The position numbers were made by a program, and so were the translations under genes. The notes below the pieces were generated by a model. It was not told the DNA's origin and searched no databases. It saw nothing but the letters and a program-made list of their open reading frames with translations. This document shows positions 1 to 7,858 of a stretch of DNA of 64,000 nt, in pieces; the stretch's first letter is position 1; every line of letters starts with the position of its first letter. This stretch comes from an uncultured Clostridia bacterium (GTDB taxonomy: Bacteria; Bacillota; Clostridia; Oscillospirales; Acutalibacteraceae): assembly GCA_944384705.1 (NCBI GenBank), contig CALWUI010000020.1:1-64000 (forward strand), written 5' to 3'.

Positions 1-2
1 AA

Positions 3-137
3 ATGACATTTGAGCAAATTAAGAAAAACTTTGATCGTAAGCTTTGGAATAAACAGATGGTTGCAAAGGCCGTTGAAAAAAATGTAATCACGGCTGATCA
101 GTATAAAGAAATTACCGGTGAAGAATTGAGTAATTAA
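3..137 (+). CDS. XkdX-like phage protein
   Basis: A 44-residue protein beginning MTFEQIKKNFDRKLW and ending VITADQYKEITGEELSN. Length and the C-terminal pattern 'ITADQYKEITGE' match the small XkdX family found in the tail region of PBSX-like and many other Firmicute prophages, usually just before the lysis genes. Its molecular role is not known. Only two bases lie upstream, so the ribosome binding site is outside the window and an earlier start cannot be excluded. A terminator and then the endolysin follow, which agrees with a late phage module. Confidence 0.75.
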   Translation: MTFEQIKKNFDRKLWNKQMVAKAVEKNVITADQYKEITGEELSN

Positions 138-153
138 TCAAATCATTGGCAGA

Positions 154-199
154 AATATAGATTTGATGCTTCAAAAGGGCAACAAGTCTATATTTTTTT
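154..199 (+). terminator. Rho-independent terminator after the XkdX-like gene
   Basis: Arms AATATAGATTTG (154-165) and CAAGTCTATATT (183-194) pair over 12 bp with one G-T wobble and are followed by a run of T. It separates the tail gene from the lysis genes. Confidence 0.7.
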
Positions 200-228
200 G
201 CCTTAATTAGAAGCAGGAGGTAATAAAA

Positions 229-1239
229 ATGTTTAAAGGAATTGATGTTAGTGCCCATCAAGGGCGAATAGACTGGGAAAAAGTCAAGAATAGCGGCATA
301 CAGTTTGCGATTTTGCGGCTTGGGTTTGGGAGCGATATGTATTCACAGGACGACGCTTATTTTGAAGCAAATGTACAAGGTTGCGAAAATATTGGAATTC
401 CGTGGGGAGCGTATCTTTATAGTTATGCATTAAATCCAGAAGACGCAAAAAGTGAAGCTCAGCACGCATTGAGATTGCTAAAAAACAAAAAGCCGGAGTA
501 CCCGGTCTTTTTCGATATGGAGGATGCTGACGGATATAAGAAAAATTATGGGATGCTGAGCAGTCAAACTTTAACTGGCATCTGTAAAACGTTTTTACTA
601 GGCATTGAGGAGGCCGGATATTATGCATCGCTCTATGCAAACCTTTCCTGGCTTAACAATCAGTTAAATTCAAGAGAACTTGACCGATTCGATAAATGGG
701 TTGCGCACTGGAGTACATCTTGCGGCTACAAAAAGCCTTACGGAATTTGGCAATACTTCGATAATGGAAAGGTAAGTGGAATCAGTGGAAATGTTGACAT
801 GAACATAAGTTATAAGAACTATCCAGCTATCATCAAGGCTAACGGACTTAACGGCTTCAAGCAGGATGCAACACAAACTCCCCCAGTCCCTACTCTGCCG
901 AATGAAACAGAAAATTCTTTTACAACGTACATTGTAAAATCTGGCGATACTCTTTGGGGCATTGCAGAACGTTATCTAGGCAATGGGTCGAAATATCCAG
1001 AGCTAAAAAGCTTAAATGGGTTAGCTTCTGATACGATTTATCCCGGACAAACCATAAAAATTCCATCAGAGAGCCAATTCAAATCATATACGACCTACAC
1101 AATACAAAAAGGCGATACCCTTTGGAGTATCGCACGGCGTTTTCTTGGTAACGGCTTAAAATATAGCGAAATTATGAACTTAAACGGCTTGACATCAACA
1201 ATAATTTACCCTGGACAAATCTTAAAAATACCGAATTGA
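229..1239 (+). CDS. Phage endolysin, GH25 lysozyme with two LysM domains
   Basis: A 336-residue N-acetylmuramidase that should cut the glycan strands of peptidoglycan at host lysis. Residues 1-205 are a glycoside hydrolase 25 domain: GIDVSAHQG near the N terminus and the acidic pair in FFDMED (residues 94-99), the usual catalytic D-x-E. A short Pro/Thr-rich linker (about 213-231) leads to two LysM wall-binding repeats, about 232-279 and 288-335, both with GDTLW and YPGQ motifs. There is no signal peptide, as expected for an endolysin that needs a holin. A strong site (aggaggt) precedes the ATG. The holin-like gene follows 12 bases downstream. Confidence 0.93.
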   Translation: MFKGIDVSAHQGRIDWEKVKNSGIQFAILRLGFGSDMYSQDDAYFEANVQGCENIGIPWGAYLYSYALNPEDAKSEAQHALRLLKNKKPEYPVFFDMEDADGYKKNYGMLSSQTLTGICKTFLLGIEEAGYYASLYANLSWLNNQLNSRELDRFDKWVAHWSTSCGYKKPYGIWQYFDNGKVSGISGNVDMNISYKNYPAIIKANGLNGFKQDATQTPPVPTLPNETENSFTTYIVKSGDTLWGIAERYLGNGSKYPELKSLNGLASDTIYPGQTIKIPSESQFKSYTTYTIQKGDTLWSIARRFLGNGLKYSEIMNLNGLTSTIIYPGQILKIPN

Positions 1240-1251
1240 GGAGATGAAATT

Positions 1252-1533
1252 ATGAAGCAGGATGTTTCAAAAATGGTTATGGCAGCGGTACTTGTTGAGG
1301 GAATCATTACATATTTTAATGAATTTTTTGTGACAGGTGATGCACCGTGGCAAATGATTCTTAGTTTAATTTTAGGACCCGTTGTTGCCATTGCTTACAA
1401 ATTTGATTTACCGAAATATTTAAACATGGAATCTAATATTCCCTATGTCGGGTGTATTTTAACGGGAATATTAATCTCTAGAGGCGCAAACTACATTTAT
1501 GATTTGCTTACAAAAATAATTGCTATGCATTAA
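1252..1533 (+). CDS. Holin-like small membrane protein
   Basis: A 93-residue protein with three hydrophobic stretches: about 8-24, 35-50 (ILSLILGPVVAIAYKF) and 64-80. Size, position directly after the endolysin, and membrane character fit a phage holin that permeabilises the membrane to release the lysozyme. I do not recognise a specific Pfam holin family, so the function rests on context. The site 'gaggagatgaaatt' precedes the ATG. A terminator follows and closes the lysis unit. Confidence 0.7.
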   Translation: MKQDVSKMVMAAVLVEGIITYFNEFFVTGDAPWQMILSLILGPVVAIAYKFDLPKYLNMESNIPYVGCILTGILISRGANYIYDLLTKIIAMH

Positions 1534-1550
1534 ACGATACTTTTTAACGG

Positions 1551-1586
1551 TAGGAGACGGATAGACTTTCGTCTCCTATTTCTTTT
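1551..1586 (+). terminator. Terminator after holin
   Basis: TAGGAGACG (1551-1559) pairs perfectly with CGTCTCCTA (1570-1578), followed by TTTCTTTT. The next gene's ribosome binding site begins directly after it. Confidence 0.7.
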
Positions 1587-1596
1587 GGAGGAAACT

Positions 1597-1971
1597 ATGA
1601 ATTCAGACTTAAAAGCTAAAGTTTTAGACATGAAAAATAATGGTTTAAGTTATGCAAAAATCTCAGAAAATACGGGCTTATCAATAAATACAATAAAATC
1701 ATTTTTAAGAAGAAACGGCACAAAATGCAAAGGTACAACGCTATGCAAAAATTGTAAGAAACCATTAGAAAGGCTTTCAAGGAATGGTATGAAGAAATTC
1801 TGTTGTGATTCATGCAGATTTGAGTGGTGGAGAAAGAATGCAGAGTCAAGTAGAAAGTGTATAAAAATTTTAGTTTGTAAAGCTTGTGGAAAAGAATTCA
1901 AGAGTTATGATAACAAGGATCGAAAATACTGCAGTCATGGATGTTATATAAGTTATCGTTTTAAAGATTAA
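1597..1971 (+). CDS. HTH plus zinc-ribbon protein of a mobile element
   Basis: A 124-residue protein. Residues 1-35 form a sigma-70 region 4-like helix-turn-helix (VLDMKNNGLSYAKISENTG, then LSINTIKSFLRR). Two Cys motifs follow: CKNCKKPLE with CCDSC, and CKACGKEF with CSHGC, which look like paired zinc ribbons. The ATG at 1597 is preferred over an upstream in-frame TTG because ggagg (1587-1591) sits at the right distance. Similar small HTH/zinc proteins occur next to serine recombinases in Firmicute elements; I infer a DNA-binding accessory or regulator here. The exact role is unknown. Confidence 0.75.
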   Translation: MNSDLKAKVLDMKNNGLSYAKISENTGLSINTIKSFLRRNGTKCKGTTLCKNCKKPLERLSRNGMKKFCCDSCRFEWWRKNAESSRKCIKILVCKACGKEFKSYDNKDRKYCSHGCYISYRFKD

Positions 1972-1987
1972 TGGAGGAGTTTTATTT

Positions 1988-2149
1988 ATGACTGATGTGC
2001 AATTTGAGTCTGAAAAGGAATATCAGGTGAGGATGAGCCTTATAAAAGAAATGCTGAAGTTAAGTATCATAACAGAGAAGGAGTACAGGAAAATTGATAC
2101 AATATTTATAGAAAAATATGCTCCCATATTCGGCACATTATATCACTAA
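1988..2149 (+). CDS. SHOCT-like small protein next to recombinases
   Basis: A 53-residue protein (MTDVQFESEKEYQVRM...) with site 'tggaggag' upstream. The segment SLIKEMLKLSIITEKEYRKI resembles a SHOCT (short C-terminal) motif, an amphipathic helix pair that commonly mediates oligomerisation. Small SHOCT proteins are often encoded directly upstream of paired serine recombinases in gut Clostridia elements, which is the arrangement here. The function is unproven; it may be an accessory factor for the recombinases. Confidence 0.7.
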   Translation: MTDVQFESEKEYQVRMSLIKEMLKLSIITEKEYRKIDTIFIEKYAPIFGTLYH

Positions 2150-2211
2150 AACGGCTTGATATCTGACTTTTTAAGAGGTAGTATGTGATAAGGTGAAAAG
2201 GGAGTGAAAAC

Positions 2212-3534
2212 ATGCAAAGAGAAATCATAAAAATAAAGCCCGACTTTTATGCATTACCAGTTATAAAGAAAGTAGCAGCCTATGTAAGGGTATCGAGCGG
2301 AAAAGACGCAATGCTTCATTCTTTGTCTGCACAGATAAGCTACTATAGTGCATTTATTCAAAAAAATCCTCAGTGGGAGTATGTTGGTGTTTATGTAGAT
2401 GAGGCTAAGACAGGAACTAAAGATAACAGACAAGAATTTCAAAGACTAATATCCGACTGCAAACAGGGAAAGATTGATATGATAGTCACTAAATCTATAT
2501 CAAGGTTTGCGAGAAATACACTGACCGTGTTGGAAACAGTAAGGGAACTTAAGAATCTTGGTATCGATGTTTATTTTGAAAAAGAGAATATTCACAGTAT
2601 GTCAGAGGATGGTGAGTTAATGCTTACCCTCCTCTCTTCTTTTGCTCAAGAGGAAAGTCTATCCGTTAGTGAAAACTGTAAATGGAGGATTAGAAAAAGG
2701 TTTCAGGACGGTGAGCTTGCCAACTTAAGGTTTATGTTTGGATATAAGATTTCAAAAAATAATATCGAAGTAGACAAGAATGATGCACAAATTGTTAAGT
2801 GGATATTTGAGCAATACAACAAAGGCATTGGATATACTAGAATAGCTAAGTTGCTAAAACAAATGGAAGTGAAAACACTACGTGGTGGACTGTGGACATC
2901 AGATAGGGTAAAAAAGATTTTAGTAAACGAGAAATACTTGGGTAACGCTCTTTTGCAGAAAAGGTTTGTATCAGATCATCTTACGAAAAAGCTTAAGAAA
3001 AATAATGGAGAACTGCCAATGTACTATGCCGAGGGAACGCACACTCCTATAATTGAAAAAACTGTATTTGATAAATCAAGTGAAATTATGAAAATAAGTC
3101 GTCAAAGGGTAAAGTCCTCTAGAGAACCTAATATTGTTTATCCTTTTACGTCTAAAATCAAATGCTTAAACTGTGGCAAAAATTACAAAAGGAAAAAGTA
3201 TAATGGAGTTGCTTTTTGGAACTGTACTACATATTTAGAAGAAGGAAAGGACTATTGCTTTTCTAAACGTATACCGGAAGAAATATTAATGTCTAAGGCA
3301 TCACAGGTTTTAGACATTAATACTTTTGATGAAGATATATTTAAGAAAAGAATCAAACAGATTATTATTCCAAATTATGGGCTATTGACTTTTGTCTTTA
3401 ATGATGGAAAAGAAGTTACATTAAGTTGGCAGAACAAATCCCGAAGTGAAAGTTGGACTGCAGCTAAACGTCAGGCAGCTCGAGAGAAAACCTTAGAGAG
3501 GATGAGAAATAAATGCCAAGAGCAAAATCAGTAA
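2212..3534 (+). CDS. Large serine recombinase, first of an overlapping pair
   Basis: A 440-residue site-specific recombinase. The resolvase-type catalytic domain (about 18-165) has the nucleophile region AAYVRVSSGKD and the Arg motif SISRFARNT. The recombinase domain (about 185-290) follows, then a zinc ribbon with CLNCGKNYKRK and later Cys residues (about 325-365). It ends soon after, without the long C-terminal coiled coil typical of integrases such as phiC31. The last 22 bases overlap the next recombinase gene, suggesting translational coupling. It probably acts in excision or integration of the prophage to the left, with its neighbour. Confidence 0.92.
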   Translation: MQREIIKIKPDFYALPVIKKVAAYVRVSSGKDAMLHSLSAQISYYSAFIQKNPQWEYVGVYVDEAKTGTKDNRQEFQRLISDCKQGKIDMIVTKSISRFARNTLTVLETVRELKNLGIDVYFEKENIHSMSEDGELMLTLLSSFAQEESLSVSENCKWRIRKRFQDGELANLRFMFGYKISKNNIEVDKNDAQIVKWIFEQYNKGIGYTRIAKLLKQMEVKTLRGGLWTSDRVKKILVNEKYLGNALLQKRFVSDHLTKKLKKNNGELPMYYAEGTHTPIIEKTVFDKSSEIMKISRQRVKSSREPNIVYPFTSKIKCLNCGKNYKRKKYNGVAFWNCTTYLEEGKDYCFSKRIPEEILMSKASQVLDINTFDEDIFKKRIKQIIIPNYGLLTFVFNDGKEVTLSWQNKSRSESWTAAKRQAAREKTLERMRNKCQEQNQ

Positions 3535-5084
3535 CAGTTATTCCTGCAACTAGAAATATTTTTACAACCTTACATGTTGCTGAAAAGATGATAAGAAGGG
3601 TTGCTGCATACGCTAGAGTATCAACAGATAGTGAAGAACAGTTATCGAGTTACGAGGCACAAATAAATTATTATACAAAGTATATCAAATCGAGAAATGA
3701 CTGGAAATTCGTGAAAGTATATACCGATGAAGGAATTACTGCAACAAATACAAAAAAACGAGATGGATTCAAACGTATGATACAAGATGCTTTGGATGGT
3801 AAAATAGACTTGATAGTGACAAAATCCGTATCAAGATTTGCAAGAAATACAGTCGATACCTTAACAACAGTACGAAAACTTAAGGAAAAAGGAATCGAAG
3901 TATATTTTGAAAAAGAGGGTATTTATACGCTTGATTCCAAAGGAGAATTGCTAATAACAATAATGAGTTCGCTTGCACAGGAGGAGTCAAGGTCAATAAG
4001 TGAAAATGTTACATGGGGACAACGCAAGAGATTTGCAGACGGAAAAGTTAGTCTTCCTTACAAGCAGTTTTTAGGATATGAGAAAGGAGAGGACGGGTTC
4101 CCAAAGATTGTGGAAAAAGAAGCTAAAATTATTAGACTAATTTATAGATTGTTTCTAGAAGGCAAAACTGTATCAGCGATTTCAACGTATCTAACAAATG
4201 AAAAAATACCGACGCCAGCGGGCAAAGAAAAGTGGACGACAAGTACAGTTAAAAGTATTCTTACAAATGAAAAATATAAGGGCGATGCGCTTTTGCAAAA
4301 ATGTTATACAGTTGATTTTTTAACAAAGAAGAAAAAGAAAAACAACGGTGAAATACCTCAATATTACGTAAAGAATAGTCACAAAGCGATTATTTTGCCT
4401 GAAATATATGATTTAGTTCAAGATGAAATGAAAAAACGACAAACGTCTAAGTGTGGTCACAGTAGTACCAGTCCATTCTCAAGTAAGATTGTTTGTGGCG
4501 AATGTGGAGGGTTTTATGGTTCAAAAGTATGGCATTCAAATGATAAATATGGAAAGATTATTTGGCAATGTAATGCCAAGTTTAAGAATAAGGAAAAGTG
4601 CAAGACTTCCCATTTAAGCGAAGAGCAGATAAAAGAGAATTTTATAAAGGCCTTCAACAATTTGATTGAGAATAAAGAGTCAATTATAAAGGATTGCGAA
4701 GAAGTGATTTTAAGTATTATTGACACTAAGACGATAGATGATGAGATTATAAAACTTGAAGAAGAATGCAAAGTAATAGTGGAGCTTATGAAATCTTTAA
4801 TATACGATAACTCAAGAAAGCCTATGAACCAAGATGAATATAATCAAAAATACAACTTTTACACTGATAGGTATGAAACAACCAAAGATAAGCTTGCTAA
4901 AACCAAGGAGAAAAAACAGGAATTAATAGTTCGTCATGACAAGATAGATGCATTTATGAACCATCTTAAATTAAATGATAATCTTTTATCTGAGTTTAAT
5001 GAGAAGCTTTGGTATGCAATGGTAGGTAAGGTTATAGTTGATATAGATGGGACGCTACATTTTAAATTTAAAAATGAAATTTAA
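3513..5084 (+). CDS. Large serine recombinase, second of an overlapping pair
   Basis: A 523-residue recombinase. The N-terminal catalytic domain (about 28-180) has AAYARVSTDSEEQ and SVSRFARNT. The recombinase domain follows (about 195-300), then a zinc ribbon CGECGGFYG with CNAKFKNKEKC (about 330-370), and a Lys/Glu-rich coiled coil (about 405-490) that in this family controls integration direction. It starts inside the previous gene. An alternative start at 3588 (MIRRVAAYARV) is possible but has a weaker ribosome site. As the last gene before a terminator it likely marks the element's right end; attachment sites of such enzymes normally lie beside the gene. Confidence 0.93.
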   Translation: MPRAKSVTVIPATRNIFTTLHVAEKMIRRVAAYARVSTDSEEQLSSYEAQINYYTKYIKSRNDWKFVKVYTDEGITATNTKKRDGFKRMIQDALDGKIDLIVTKSVSRFARNTVDTLTTVRKLKEKGIEVYFEKEGIYTLDSKGELLITIMSSLAQEESRSISENVTWGQRKRFADGKVSLPYKQFLGYEKGEDGFPKIVEKEAKIIRLIYRLFLEGKTVSAISTYLTNEKIPTPAGKEKWTTSTVKSILTNEKYKGDALLQKCYTVDFLTKKKKKNNGEIPQYYVKNSHKAIILPEIYDLVQDEMKKRQTSKCGHSSTSPFSSKIVCGECGGFYGSKVWHSNDKYGKIIWQCNAKFKNKEKCKTSHLSEEQIKENFIKAFNNLIENKESIIKDCEEVILSIIDTKTIDDEIIKLEEECKVIVELMKSLIYDNSRKPMNQDEYNQKYNFYTDRYETTKDKLAKTKEKKQELIVRHDKIDAFMNHLKLNDNLLSEFNEKLWYAMVGKVIVDIDGTLHFKFKNEI

Positions 5085-5111
5085 AAAAGAATAATAAAAG
5101 AAAGGGATTGT

Positions 5112-5157
5112 AAAACAGCTGAAAAGGAGAAAGACCTATTTATCAGCTGTTTTTTTA
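5112..5157 (+). terminator. Terminator after the recombinase pair
   Basis: AAAACAGCTGA (5112-5122) pairs with TCAGCTGTTTT (5143-5153), followed by more T. It closes the mobile-element operon and may lie close to the right attachment site. Confidence 0.75.
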
Positions 5158-5246
5158 AGTTTAGTGCTTTGCAGGGGTTTATAAATCTTTGGGAATATAG
5201 TATAATAAAAAAGTAAGTAAAACTTACAAAAGGAGGAGAGAAAGGA

Positions 5247-6809
5247 ATGTCTTATTTTTTAAATGGTAATTTTAAAAATAATGAATTTGAGTTGATAACT
5301 AAAGATAAGTACTTTATAGATAAGACTCCAATAATAGAAAAAATGAATGAGTTAGTAGGTATTAAAGATCGGTATGTGTGTATAACTCGACCACGCAGAT
5401 TCGGTAAAACGATAAATGCCATGATGTTGGCGTCATACTATTCTAAAAATGCTGATTTTAAGGATTTGTTTGATAAATTCGAAATAAGCAAAAGTACATC
5501 ATATTTAGAGCATCTAAATAAGCACAATGTGATTTATATGACTTTTAATTCGAACGTAAGTGACTTAAAAACTTATTCAGACTATATAGAATTTTATAAA
5601 TCAAGAATAATACGTGATATATCGGAGACTTATCCAAATGTAAATGTTAATGATACTATAAGTGAAATGTTAGAACAAGCATCGGATGAAACAGGTGAGG
5701 GATTTGTATTTGTAATAGATGAGTGGGACTATATATTTAATAACAATTTATTTTCTGAAGAGGATAGAAAAGATTTTTTAGAATTTTTAAGAGATTTATT
5801 AAAAGATAAACCATACGTAGAACTTGCATATATGACAGGAGTACTTCCAATAGCAAAATATTCAGCAGGTTCAGCACTTAATATGTTTTTAGAATTCAAT
5901 ATAATGAATGATCACACGTATGATGAATACTTTGGTTTTACAAATGAAGAAGTAGAGAGCCTATGTAAAAAGCAAAATAAAATTTCTATAGATAGCCTAA
6001 AAGAATGGTACAACGGCTATTACACCTGTAATAATTTGCAAATATATAATCCTCGTTCGGTGACAACTGCGCTAAGGCAAGGTGTGTGCCAAAGTTACTG
6101 GACAAATACGGGCCCGATGGACGAAATAAGTTACTATATTGAAAACAATATTGAAGAAATTCAAAATGATATTGTTCAAATGGTTTCAGGGATTCCTGTA
6201 AATATTCATTTAGAGGGATACAGTGCCGAACAGATAAATTTGAACACTCGTGACGAAATACTTTCTGCTATGACTGTTTATGGGTTCTTGAGTTATTACG
6301 ATGAAACTTTAACTATTCCGAACAAAGAACTCAGAATGAAATTCGATTATTCACTAAAAAATCATCAAATGGGAGCAATTTCAAAATTAGTCTTAAAATC
6401 TAATCAAATGCTTGAAGCAACACTTAAAAAAGATACCAAAACAATGGAACAACTGATTCAAGAAGCTCACGATATAAATATACCAGCAATAAAATACAAT
6501 GATGAAAATTCTCTTGCTTGTGTAGTTACGCTTGTATACTTAAGTGCGAGAACTAAGTATACGATTGTAAGAGAAATGGAAGCCGGCGCAGGAAAAGCAG
6601 ATTTTATTTTCTACCCAAATGACAAAAGCAAACCTGCGTTTATACTTGAACTTAAAAAGAATGCCTCGCCAGATGACGCCTTAAAACAAATCAGAGAAAA
6701 AAGATACGCCACTGCTCTCAGAGATTACACGGGCAAAAAACTGGCAGTTGGAATTTCTTATGATGAAAAACTTAAAAACCACAAAGTTAAAATTGAGGAA
6801 ATAAGCTAG
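5247..6809 (+). CDS. AAA-ATPase / PD-(D/E)XK nuclease-like protein (DUF1703 type)
   Basis: A 520-residue protein of the AAA-ATPase-like family (PF09820) fused to a PD-(D/E)XK nuclease-like C terminus (PF08011, formerly DUF1703). The P-loop is RPRRFGKT (about 48-55) and Walker B is VFVIDEWD (about 154-161). Near the C terminus, ADFIFYP followed by ILELKK matches the D...ExK nuclease core. The family is often multi-copy in gut and host-associated bacteria; its physiological role is unknown, with defence or mobile-element functions proposed by inference. Site 'aaaggaggag' precedes the ATG. It stands alone between two terminators, so it may be cargo or a solitary chromosomal gene. Confidence 0.88.
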   Translation: MSYFLNGNFKNNEFELITKDKYFIDKTPIIEKMNELVGIKDRYVCITRPRRFGKTINAMMLASYYSKNADFKDLFDKFEISKSTSYLEHLNKHNVIYMTFNSNVSDLKTYSDYIEFYKSRIIRDISETYPNVNVNDTISEMLEQASDETGEGFVFVIDEWDYIFNNNLFSEEDRKDFLEFLRDLLKDKPYVELAYMTGVLPIAKYSAGSALNMFLEFNIMNDHTYDEYFGFTNEEVESLCKKQNKISIDSLKEWYNGYYTCNNLQIYNPRSVTTALRQGVCQSYWTNTGPMDEISYYIENNIEEIQNDIVQMVSGIPVNIHLEGYSAEQINLNTRDEILSAMTVYGFLSYYDETLTIPNKELRMKFDYSLKNHQMGAISKLVLKSNQMLEATLKKDTKTMEQLIQEAHDINIPAIKYNDENSLACVVTLVYLSARTKYTIVREMEAGAGKADFIFYPNDKSKPAFILELKKNASPDDALKQIREKRYATALRDYTGKKLAVGISYDEKLKNHKVKIEEIS

Positions 6810-6820
6810 TTTGTAGGTGG

Positions 6821-6872
6821 TTTTATACTTACGCACGGTTACAAAAGAATTTTTTATACTTTCACACGGTTA
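6821..6872 (+). repeat. Two 21-base direct repeats, 31-base period
   Basis: TTTTATACTTACGCACGGTTA (6821-6841) recurs at 6852-6872 with 19 of 21 bases matching. The second copy forms the left arm of the hairpin that follows. It may be a duplicated terminator fragment or a binding site. Confidence 0.6.
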
Positions 6873-6893
6873 AGGGTAAACCGTGTGTTTGTA
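6863..6893 (+). terminator. Hairpin, probable terminator after the AAA-ATPase gene
   Basis: CACACGGTT (6863-6871) pairs perfectly with AACCGTGTG (6879-6887), loop of seven. The following T run is short and interrupted (TTTGTAT), so termination may be weak. Confidence 0.45.
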
Positions 6894-6941
6894 TCAAAAG
6901 TTGAGTGATTAGACAATTTTATTTTTTTAGGGGTGGTAATT

Positions 6942-7790
6942 TTGTTTTATAACAAAAAGAAAAAGTTGATTGCATCTGTTGTGATTTGCTTACATTTTGT
7001 TAATTTAATATCGAGTGTATCGTTTGCTAGCATTGATAATGAACAAAGTTTATTATGTTCAGTCGATAAAATTGATGATGAAGATAAAGTTAAAAATCAG
7101 GACTTTAATTTAGAGAATAATGATGATATTACTCTTGAAGTAAACAACAGTAGTAAGGATAATATTCTTTCTAAAGAAAAAATAGATGGAATTAAAAATT
7201 TGGCAGAGAAATTAGATATGCCTTTTAAAATATTATTAGAAAAATTACGTTTAAATTTAAATTCTTGTAAGAGCTATTTAGTTCCTTTAATCGAAACGGA
7301 AGAACATAAAAACTGCCTTTTAGATATTTTTTGTTATGCAAACCCTGAATATATGAAGTATTATTTGGATGGAAAACTAAAACCTTTAGAAAAAGTTGAA
7401 CGGATTTTTTACGTCAATTCATTAAAAAGAATGTGGCAAGGGAAAATTCCTAAGTCTTTAAATTTTATAATAGATGTTAATAATAGCGTAGGAAGAATCG
7501 CAGTTGGGCCATTGTATGATAGAGGAACAATCGACAGTGAGATAGGATATGCAATTAAAGAAGGTTATTCTAGAAAAGGAATTACATCTGAAGCAGTTAA
7601 AACTTTGATAGAACTTTTAAGATATCTCATAAAAAGCGGCAAATATGATATTGAAAAGATACGTGCTACCGCGAAGGAGGGGAATATTGCATCGAATAAG
7701 ATTTTGCAGAGAAATGGTTTTATCAAAATGCCAGAGATGTTGTATGACGGATATTCGCCTGAAAATGAATATTTTTATTATTTTAAATAA
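6942..7790 (+). CDS. Secreted GNAT-family acetyltransferase-like protein
   Basis: A protein of about 282 residues. It begins with a classical signal peptide: a Lys-rich start (YNKKKKL), then the hydrophobic core IASVVICLHFVNLISSVSF ending near SFA. An acidic, Asn-rich linker (to about residue 85) leads to a RimJ/RimL-like GNAT domain over roughly 130-282, with EIGYAIKEGYSRKGITSEA (acetyl-CoA loop region) and the helix-strand motif NIASNKILQRNGF. TTG at 6942 is chosen because the site aggggtgg lies five bases upstream; an upstream in-frame GTG at 6933 overlaps that site. A cytosolic-type acetyltransferase behind a signal peptide is odd, since acetyl-CoA is not available outside cells. Confidence 0.75.
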   Translation: MFYNKKKKLIASVVICLHFVNLISSVSFASIDNEQSLLCSVDKIDDEDKVKNQDFNLENNDDITLEVNNSSKDNILSKEKIDGIKNLAEKLDMPFKILLEKLRLNLNSCKSYLVPLIETEEHKNCLLDIFCYANPEYMKYYLDGKLKPLEKVERIFYVNSLKRMWQGKIPKSLNFIIDVNNSVGRIAVGPLYDRGTIDSEIGYAIKEGYSRKGITSEAVKTLIELLRYLIKSGKYDIEKIRATAKEGNIASNKILQRNGFIKMPEMLYDGYSPENEYFYYFK

Positions 7791-7796
7791 CAAAAA

Positions 7797-7858
7797 CAGC
7801 ACCGAGTATAGTTTTGCGGTTTAGTTAAACTACGCCGGTGCTGGATTTTTTTATTTTT
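7797..7858. terminator. Bidirectional terminator between convergent genes
   Basis: CAGCACCG (7797-7804) pairs with CGGTGCTG (7836-7843), with an additional inner stem (TAGTTT with AAACTA). T-rich sequence follows on the plus strand and A-rich sequence precedes it, so it can serve both the acetyltransferase and the Nudix gene. Confidence 0.75.
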
